From: Lactuca virosa | Lineage: Eukaryota > Streptophyta > Magnoliopsida > Asterales > Asteraceae | Direction of reading: 5' to 3' | Length of the DNA: 64,000 nt | NCBI GenBank assembly: GCA_928212115.1 | Contig: CAKMRJ010005745.1 | Location: 72,779,772 to 72,843,771 of the forward strand | The notes under the pieces: model-generated | Databases searched by the model: none | What the model was told of the DNA's origin: nothing | Seen by the model: the letters and a program-made list of their open reading frames with translations, nothing else | Shown here: one piece after another, positions 56,517 through 64,000 of the stretch | Position numbering within the stretch: the first letter of the stretch is position 1 | How the letters are laid out: each line of letters begins with the position of its first letter | Position numbers and translations under genes: made by a program

Positions 56517-57544
56517 TTGCTTCTCAACTTTTTCTCTTCTTCTTTCTTCTCTACTTTCGTAACTCCTTTCTAACTTACACCAATGTACGTCATCGGCTTC
56601 TTTTCCAAGTTGTTCTTGAAATTTCCACTTATCATCTTTTTGTAGAACCTTTTCACCCTATTATTCGAATAATATGCAGCAGCCTCATTGTCAGAGTTAA
56701 GAAGAAAACCTTCTTCACCTTCATTCTCTTATTCATCAGACTCACCTTTTTTTGCAGATGTCTTAAAGACTAATGTCGTCATACCTCCAAAATTCGTCTT
56801 GTTTTCTTCAGCAATCTGCATCATCTCCGATTCACGCGCTTTCAGAATGTTGTAGAGATTCGACAATGAGTACGTGTCGAAGTTTTGTTGTGCCTTTATC
56901 ATCAAACAAATGTTTATTCATCACTTTCCGAGTCCAAAAACAAAGGTGAGATTGAACTCCAATGTTGTACGAACCACTCTATATCTGTTGCATTTGAAGA
57001 TCAATTCATTCAGCCTGTTGTAGTATGCCTCGATACTTTGATTCTCCTTTTTCTTAAAATCTTCTAATTCAGACAAACACTTCGTTACCGAGCTCTTCTT
57101 TGTTCTTTCATTTCCTTGATACTTTTTCTTTTAAAGTATCCCAGATCTCCTTAGCCGTCTTGCATCCACGAACGTAATTGTAAATGATAGGGGAAGAGCT
57201 CCTCACAGGTCACAGAGGCATCTTTTGCCATTTTCTTTCTTCTTATTCCCATGCGTAATCATATCCTCGATAGCTACAACGTTACCAATGACTTGAACCA
57301 AATCAGCTCGATAAGGTCCAGTATTGATCGATCTCCATAGATCCTCATCGATACCGTTAAGATAATCCTCTGTACAATCCGTCCATTGATCATAGTATTC
57401 TAGAATCAATATTGGAACCTTGGTTGCAGATCCAAGTAAGTTCGCAAAGTTCATCATCTTTTTAACGTTGAGATTTTCCATCAAATTCAGTGAAAAGAGG
57501 AATTTCTTGAAGAGAAATGAATTAGATTCCAAATCAAATGACAA
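56517..57544 (-). pseudogene. S gag N-terminal part
   Basis: Opens near 57544; the likely true start is MENLNVKKMMNFANLLGSAT (about 57481). The copia gag core follows (YYDQWTDCTEDYLNGIDEDL, WRSINTGPYRADLVQ), a stop near 57200, then ELEDFKKKENQSIEAYYNRL and ARESEMMQIAEENKTNFGG in other frames. This would form the particle shell. Stops and shifts near 57200, 56935 and 56720 show it is dead. Confidence 0.8.
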
Positions 57545-57680
57545 AAAACATATTCATAATCAATTAATGACAATCGATTATAATAAGAATTACGTTTCTC
57601 TCTTGCGGAAGTATTGAATCGGAAAGGTCGACTCAATAAGATGAAAAACGTGAAAGAATTCTTCAGTCGATGTAATGATT

Positions 57681-57695
57681 CCTACTATGATACCA
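57681..57695 (-). other. S primer-binding site (initiator Met tRNA)
   Basis: Minus strand TGGTATCATAGTAGG, a slightly degraded match to TGGTATCAGAG, two bases inside the LTR end. Confidence 0.8.
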
Positions 57696-57697
57696 AT

Positions 57698-58052
57698 TGA
57701 TAAGTTGTTATGAATGTGGTTAAGTCAATCAATTAAGAAAACAGAGTAAGAACACTTCAATCTAAATAAGAACTGGTTCAGCACGTGTATGCCAGATGAG
57801 CACAAAGAGTTCGAGTACAAGAAAGGATAATACAAATGATGCAAAAGTTACTCTACCCTCTAAGTACCTACCATATTTATAGGGTACTTACAGAATAAAA
57901 AAATTTCTAGGACTATACATGACACTACGAAACAACATGATGCCTAGAAAGTACATTAAGATAACGAAGTCACGTCGACATTCGCTATTCACAGACACTT
58001 CGCATAATGACAACTACCAATTCAACTTCTCACAACTAAGTTAGACCTAACA
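57698..58052 (-). repeat. S 5' LTR
   Basis: 355 bp; on the minus strand it runs from TGTTAGGTCTAAC (58052) to CTTATCA (57698). The base after it starts AAGTCCC, where the paralogous H copy at ~61871 also begins to match, supporting the boundary. The 3' LTR is not in the window because the S 3' end is cut off by A. Confidence 0.8.
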
Positions 58053-59380
58053 AAGTCCCTTTCCGAATCACTTTGTACAACTTATATAGGTTCTCACACA
58101 TGATTATGAAGTTTTTTATCATTCAAAAACACCCCACTTAATTCATTAAGTGCTCATTGAAACCTTTAACAACATAATGATCCTCAAATATTACAAGAAG
58201 GGTTAACTAGTGTATTTTTCAATTGAACATTCAAAAACTCACAAATCTTGTACCCAACTTGTTGAATATTCATATGAATGTTTTTAAGTACCTAAACCCA
58301 CAAAAATCTCATTTCAAGTGCTTATTTTGACTATGGAATCCTCCATTCCATGCCATATTCCCAAATTACCCTTTTGGCTAGAAATATCATGGATTCACCA
58401 ACTAATCAAGTTACACTTTGTGTTGTAGCATTAAAATTATACCAATAGTATCCCTGCATGTTTATGGAGTTTATTTACTCCCTATTTATCAAGTTTAACT
58501 AGGTTTGAATGATTTTTCACCATATTTCCTCAAAATGAATACAAATCCATGTTTATACTTGATTCTACCACCATGGATGAATTTGAGCATTAAAATTGGA
58601 TTTTTTGATATCAAATATCATTTAGGTCATAGAATTCAATCTAATTTCATCATTAACTGCAATATCGCTAATTTGGATTTTTTAGGGTTCATGTGGGTTT
58701 TCACAAAAATCATCAAAAATATTGTGATTAGACTGAGATTAGGATCATCAAAACTACTAAAGGGAGGTTAAAAACCAAAACCCTAATCAAATAACCAAAA
58801 AATGTTGGCATTATTGTTTTCCACACATCATGAAATCAATTTCTAGTCTAAAAGGTGAAGAAATTATACCTTGTAAGCCTTTGTTCATCCCTTTCTTTGT
58901 TTGGATGTTCAAATCTCCACTGGAATCAAACCCTAGAAGCTCTAAAGAACAAAAGTATCCATTGGAGGATGTGGTATCTCTCATGCACGTTTTTCTCCAC
59001 CTGAGGGAATATAGATGCATCCTTATTTTCTAATATTTTCACAATTGGTCACTCTAGTTTATTATTATTATTATTTGTCAAATTTACCATTCCTTCATTT
59101 ATACATTTGCCTAAACGGATAACATAACAAGTCCTCCAGCCATTATATAACCTTGGTAGTCCCTTCCATTTATTGAGTCAACCCTTTGGTCAACTCACTT
59201 TTCCAAACTGACACTTTTGGCCCTTTAACTTTTAAAATATTACTAATTTCACTTCTAACTTTCTAAACTTCATGTCAACTAATGATATGATTATTCCTTG
59301 ATTATTTAGCTATATGAATAATCTTTAATTTATTTACATTATTAATTTAATAATCTAGTTTTAAATTTTAGGATGTTACA
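58053..59380 (-). repeat. H left LTR-like copy (target of S)
   Basis: Ends ATGTTACA (59380) followed by a polypurine tract on the minus strand. The first ~560 bases match 61871-62405 at good similarity. S appears to have inserted at its low-coordinate side; the rest of this LTR is not seen. Confidence 0.6.
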
Positions 59381-59383
59381 ACT

Positions 59384-59400
59384 ATCTACCCCTTAAAAGG
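59384..59400 (-). other. H polypurine tract
   Basis: Minus strand CCTTTTAAGGGGTAGAT, three bases from the LTR-like end. Near-copies occur at 60635-60649 and 61409-61424. Confidence 0.7.
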
Positions 59401-61870
59401 ATTCCATCCTCGGAATTGCATCGTGAGCCATCTCATTTACATTTCATCCTGTCACTTTTTAATTTCTTTGATGATCATATCACCTTGGTAATTTTTCATA
59501 ATTTCAATTTGTCCTAATAATTAATAATACATCATTAGGGGTTAGTAACCCTCCTGGATACTTTTACCCATTTGTCCCCTTTTGGACTTTAAACAAAATA
59601 TCTTAATAATGATTTCTAATATTTTAAGACATTTAGTCTCATCATGTTCCAAAAACATTTAAGGCATGTAATAAGCCTTATCAGGTCCTTTCAACCTTTA
59701 AGCCAACATTTGTTATTTTCCTTTCTTAGGTTTTAATTTGTCTAAGCATGTCCCTTCGTGCTCAAGCACGTCACCAACATCTCATCCTTTACTAATTCCA
59801 TTGGTAGGTGATTACCAAGAAGTAGCTTCTGATATATCTTTTCATCTTGACCTTTTTGATCCTATCTGGTATCAAAGTCTGAAATATAACGTAGTATATT
59901 CAACTTGGCCTGATCACCTTCCAAAAAACTATTGCATGGTTTGCATACTAACATCTCATATGGCTTATACGCTAAAACACACTATGGTATGCGTACCATT
60001 TCATTTCTATTTCTATAATCGGAATTAATCCGTTTCTGGATTTTACGCTTAGATTCTAACCATTCTTCATGATCTCTCATTTCTATATTTATCATTTTCA
60101 ATTCATTGCACTTTATTATTCCCTTAAGCATAAAACATGATATTTACACTACAATGCATCACCCATTCCAATTTAAGTTTACTATGAAACTTCCATTCAA
60201 TTTTGTTTTATCACTTTATCTCTTAGTAATACATTTACCTTTTTTCCCAAAGGTCTTACTTTAAAGTCATAAGAATGATACCTTACGCTTAGCAAGCTCC
60301 ACAAGTCAATTTATACTAATGATGTTTTCCTTCAACGTTAACAAGATAAACCAATCATGTGTAACTTTCCTTGTTTACTACCTTTGTACCAACGAATACC
60401 ATATTATTCAAGTCCATATTTACTTCCTGAGCCTTGTTCGTATCTTCTTTCATTCACTTTAACTAACATGCCAAACCAAAATCTCATTTCATGAGTTAAC
60501 ACATTTCTTAGGCCTGCAAGCCTAAGCACACCATGACAAGAAGATCTAAAACACGCGGTGTTGTTTCAACTCAACTTTTAGAATCTTGTAAGGTTGGAAT
60601 TATCTTGTCACTTTTAACATTATTCTTCCTGGATATCTACCCCTTAAAATAAATGAATGCATTTCTTTTACGGTTAAAACACAAGATGATCCTCATCATG
60701 TAGCAAGATGTTTGATTTATTTCTTCATGGGAAACTTGTTGCCTTACATTTACTCCTTGTGGACCTAAAATTCCATCTTTCATTATCACAATTAATCACA
60801 TATAGCCTTTATCATAATTTCATCATTCATGTGTCCTTCAACAATGCTTCTTGAGTATTTGACTCTTCCATTATGCACTTTGTTAGTTTAACTTCTCAAC
60901 TATATTCATACTTTACCTCTTTTTATTTCTTTGTCCTCTCCTTATGAATGAGTGAAGGTTTTTCTATTAATCATATATCACCCTGTCATTTGTACTTTTA
61001 GACATCCTTTATGATTTGTGCAATAGTCCTCCCTTTTGAATACACCACCAAGTTGTAGATCAATTTATTTCCACATCCTTTAATCACCGTCAATACATCT
61101 ATAATGCTCTGAGTCAAAGTTATATCTTCTATATGGACTCATCATAGAAGATCTCATTACTATAAGGTTCCTGCTCCTTTGGTTGTCAAATCCACTTTAG
61201 CAGTAATACTCAAATTTAGTACTCAGTTATACTTGAGTATTCTTGGTCCGTGTTATCATGTTACACAACATGGAATCTCTAAATCTTGTATCCTTGGTTC
61301 ATTTGTGTCTGTCATAAATCCAAGTATCAGGCATTGTTCTTAATCATCCTCCAGAGTGTTGTGAGCTCTTGTAACATCGCATCATCACACTTTTGTATCC
61401 TTCTTACCATCTACCCCTTAAAAGAAATTCTTAAAAGAAATGAGAGAATTTCTTTTAAGGTCTAAATCACCTTATAATTCTCACATATTAGTAGTTCGTC
61501 TCTCTAACTCATTCATGGAAATTTCAAAATTTTCCTTTACTCATCATCGTCTCTTTGACTGTCATTGTCAACAAATTTCATGTGTTTATTCTTGTCCATA
61601 CCTTGTTAGTACTATATGATCTTTGATTTTCAACTTGCATTTTTTGATATTCTATTACTAAATTTTATTGCTTTAACTCATTTCTTATGTAGAAATATGA
61701 AAGTGGGAAAAAACCGTGTGTGATTTCAAATCCATATGCAAAAGTTATGAAGATTTTGAGAATTTCCTAAAACAGTCAAAATAAACCAAGACGATTTTTG
61801 CCTAGACATAGGATGATTTTAGTCAGATATAACTCATTTTTTTCTCAAAATGGCACTCTACTTTACATTG
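59401..61870. other. H internal region without genes
   Basis: About 2.5 kb of T/A-rich sequence. No gag or pol domain was found in any frame. It contains two extra polypurine-tract-like copies (60635, 61409) and a 16-bp-arm hairpin at 61416-61460. Confidence 0.55.
61416..61460. repeat. Perfect hairpin, 16-bp arms, 13-base loop
   Basis: Arm CCTTAAAAGAAATTCT at 61416-61431 and its exact reverse complement at 61445-61460. It overlaps a polypurine-like motif; a weaker version of the same fold lies near 60640-60680. Confidence 0.95.
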
Positions 61871-62405
61871 TTCTTGAAGTCCCTTTCCAATTCACTTTGT
61901 ACCATTTGTATAGGTTCTCACACATGATTAGAGGTTTTTATCATCCAAAAACACTTCATTTAATTCATTAAGTGCTCATTGCAACATTTAACAACATAAT
62001 GATCCTTAAGTTTTACAAGAAGGGTTACCTAGTTTATTTTGTAATTGAACAATCCAAAACTCGTAAATCTTATTTCCAACTTATTGAACACTCATATGAG
62101 TGTTTTTAAGTAACTAAAACCAAAACCAATCCCATTGAAAGTGCTTATTGTGACTATGGAATCCTCAATTCCACTATGTATTCCCAAATTGCCCTTTTGT
62201 CTAGAAATCTCATGTATTCACCAAGTAATCAAGTGACACTTTTTTGTGTATCCCTCCACATTTATGGAGTTCATTTACTACCCAATTATCAAGTCTAATT
62301 AGGTTTGAATGGTTTTTCGCCATATTTCCCCAAAATCAATATTAATTCATGTTTATACTTGATTCTACCTTCATGGATGAATTTGAGCATTCAAATTTGA
62401 TTTGT
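61871..62405 (-). repeat. H right copy, truncated
   Basis: Direct repeat of 58053-58610 (for example TAATTCATTAAGTGCTCATT in both). It ends where the minisatellite region starts. Confidence 0.8.
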
Positions 62406-62435
62406 TGCTATATGTTAAATTTGACTTGAGCATTG

Positions 62436-63135
62436 GGAGCATTCTCATGGAGAATTTGAATTCAATGGAGCACTTACGGTTCATGAAGCATGTGAAAAAG
62501 GAATAGATCATCTAAGAAGGGAATGGACCGTCTGACAACGGAACAAATCTAGTGAAAAAGGAATGATTCTTCTAAAAGCGGATATGGATCACCTGGGAGT
62601 GGAATGGAGCATCTTGGTGCATTCATGTGCCATCTATGGTCAAAATGTGATATCCTATGCTTGGATGCGCCACTTATAAGATAAGATGCACCATTGGGAA
62701 GCATGGTGCACCCTTCCATAAGTAAGTACACCATTTATAGCCTAGAAGCATCACTATTAAAGCTATATGCACCACTATGGAGAGAATGCGTCATTTTGGA
62801 GTATAGATACACGATTTGAGAAGGAGACGTGCCAACATGGAATTGGATGTTCCACACTAGGAGAGTATGCTCCATCCCTTGATCAAGATGCGCCATCTTG
62901 GTGCAAGGATGCGCAATTTGGTTCATTTTATGAGCCATGGTATCCCTAGTGAGCCACTTATGTTGTGATGTCCTCTATGATACTGGATATTGTTCAAGGA
63001 TGCTCAAAAGTTAAAGACGCTCAAGGATTATTGATTGATGTGACACCATGATGGTTGATGAGCCATGGTGATCTTGATGTGCCAACTTGCATCATGATGA
63101 GCCACTATGAATCATGATGCTCCGTCATTTGTGCC
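62436..63135. repeat. Degenerate ~20-bp minisatellite
   Basis: Some 25 units of 19-21 bases from 62436 to about 62961, with five more at 63037-63135. Typical units start ATGCGCCA, ATGCACCA, ATGAGCCA or ATGTGCCA and end in a G/A-rich tail such as TTGGTGCAAGG. The 75 bases between the two blocks are irregular. Confidence 0.8.
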
Positions 63136-63490
63136 GTTGATACTCACACAATATATATCAATGATGAAGGTTCCAAAATCTACTGCATGGCCGATTGTCG
63201 TTGGTTAGCACCATTCATCGTCCTATGGGACAATAAGCTTGACCCATTACGGTTTTAGGTCTGATCCATTCACTAAAATATGGATGCCTGCTAGTTAATT
63301 GAATGTGTCTTGAATTATAGAGTGATATGCTAATCTCTGTTAAAATGTACTTGTCACCTCTTTTTTAGAGATCATAAAAAATAATACTCCCCTCCTGCCT
63401 GCCAATGTAGGTCACCTTGACCACACCACATAAATATTGTGTCTTGTGTGCTTTTGGTTTTGCTTGGAATCTACGATACTTCCTAACAAT

Positions 63491-63503
63491 TGGTATCTGA
63501 GTT
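63491..63503 (+). other. F primer-binding site
   Basis: TGGTATCTGAGTT two bases after a likely LTR end (CTTCCTAACA, 63488). It is a degraded initiator-Met site. The LTR itself probably occupies the bases before 63488, but its start was not resolved; 63136-63487 holds no gene. Confidence 0.7.
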
Positions 63504-63528
63504 GAGATTTTTGTTCCTATGATTGAGG

Positions 63529-63752
63529 ATGTCTACTCACATGTTTGATTTGGAGAAGTTCAATGGTTCAAATGAATTTACTTTGCACAAGGTTAATATG
63601 AGGGTTCTTTTGGTTCAACAAGGTTAAGAGGTTACTAGAAAGATAAAGTTTTGTGAAGCTTGAGTTAAGGGAAAGCATATCAAAGTAAGTTTGGGTACTG
63701 ATCAACACATAAGCAAGGAAATCCTGGAATATATTCACTCAAAACGGATTGG
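63529..63752 (+). pseudogene. F gag N-terminal fragment
   Basis: Starts ATG at 63529 (MSTHMFDLEKFNGSNEFTLH, then KVNMRVLLVQQG). This is the start of a copia gag of the type with FDLEKFDG-like and RALLVQQG-like text. A stop follows at 63627. The similarity fades near 63740, where integrase sequence begins. Confidence 0.75.
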
Positions 63753-64000
63753 TAGAATGGATGAATCAAACACTGATGCAATGTGCTAGGTTCATGCGAA
63801 TAATTGCTAACATATCTAAACAATCATGGGCGGAAGCATTTAACACTGCTTGCAATCTGGTGAACAGATCACCATCAAATGTTATAGAATTGAAGACTCC
63901 TCAAGAGGTATGGGCTGGGAATCCCTCTGACTATTCTGGTTTACGTATATTTGGGTGCCCCGTATATGCCCATGTGAATGATGGTAAACTTGAGTCAAGG
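63753..64000 (+). pseudogene. F integrase C-terminal part (runs off the window)
   Basis: NGLVEWMNQTLMQCARFMRI, with the catalytic Glu kept, then SKQSWAEAFNTACNLVNRSP and LRIFGCPVYAHVNDGKLES. This is copia integrase, joined directly to gag by a large internal deletion that removed the protease and most of the integrase core. RT may follow beyond the window. Confidence 0.85.

Noticed and set aside
62735..62949. Opposed small ORFs with a 7-residue rhythm in the minisatellite
   Set aside because: The rhythm follows from the ~21-bp period; unit lengths vary, so no frame is kept across the array.
1..64000. Host genes or an integrated crop pararetrovirus
   Set aside because: All recognisable coding belongs to Ty1/copia or Ty3/gypsy elements. 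No caulimovirid movement or coat protein text and no intron-containing host gene could be supported.

Overview
This is plant nuclear DNA made almost entirely of retrotransposons. I see no host protein gene, rRNA or tRNA gene. Initiator-Met-tRNA primer-binding sites, 5-bp target-site duplications (TSDs), Ty3/gypsy and Ty1/copia pol domains and long LTRs all point to the repeat-dense chromatin of a flowering plant. Short CpG palindromes of the types ACTCGACGAGT, GTACGCTGGGCGTAC and GTGTACGGCCGTACAC, plus a copia gag of a kind I associate with Asteraceae, suggest a composite such as lettuce. That assignment is from memory and is inference.

Layout. (1) 1-2205: gypsy fragment G (+), decayed gag-PR-RT between inverted ~145-bp arms. 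(2) 2442-5797: gypsy A (-), only the 3' LTR and an integrase-chromodomain remnant, abutting (3) S, a Sirevirus-like copia element (-) scattered from 5798 to 58052. S carries three insertions: E (6394-29801), D (29942-38013) and X (43375-52573). E is a gypsy-type element with almost no coding capacity; one of its LTRs is split by copia C (+, 7393-24290), and C is itself split by gypsy B (-, 9151-18246). S sits in an LTR-like sequence H (from 58053). The nest is therefore H > S > E > C > B. TSDs support B (TAGTT), C (CTAAG), D (AACAC) and X (CATAA), and nearly E (ATCAA/ATCAG). (4) 58053-62405: H, a non-coding gypsy-like unit. (5) 62436-63135: a degenerate ~20-bp minisatellite. (6) 63488-64000: copia fragment F (+), gag fused to integrase, running off the window.

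How the parts work. Each complete element has the usual cycle parts: LTR promoter, tRNA primer site, gag (particle), PR (protease), IN (integrase), RT-RNase H and a polypurine tract. None looks autonomous. D has near-identical LTRs, so it inserted recently, yet its gag and pol are broken, which suggests helper proteins moved it. X keeps only two short open ORFs, a coiled-coil protein and a nucleocapsid-like protein.

Points most worth a second look: an amber codon at the same place in C and D, dividing Gag-PR from IN-RT 21 nt before an ATG; D's chimeric end (LTR, leader, truncated LTR) inside one TSD; unrelated LTR families with dense CpG palindromes just upstream of the TATA box; X's intact 209-aa ORF; and the 20-bp minisatellite.
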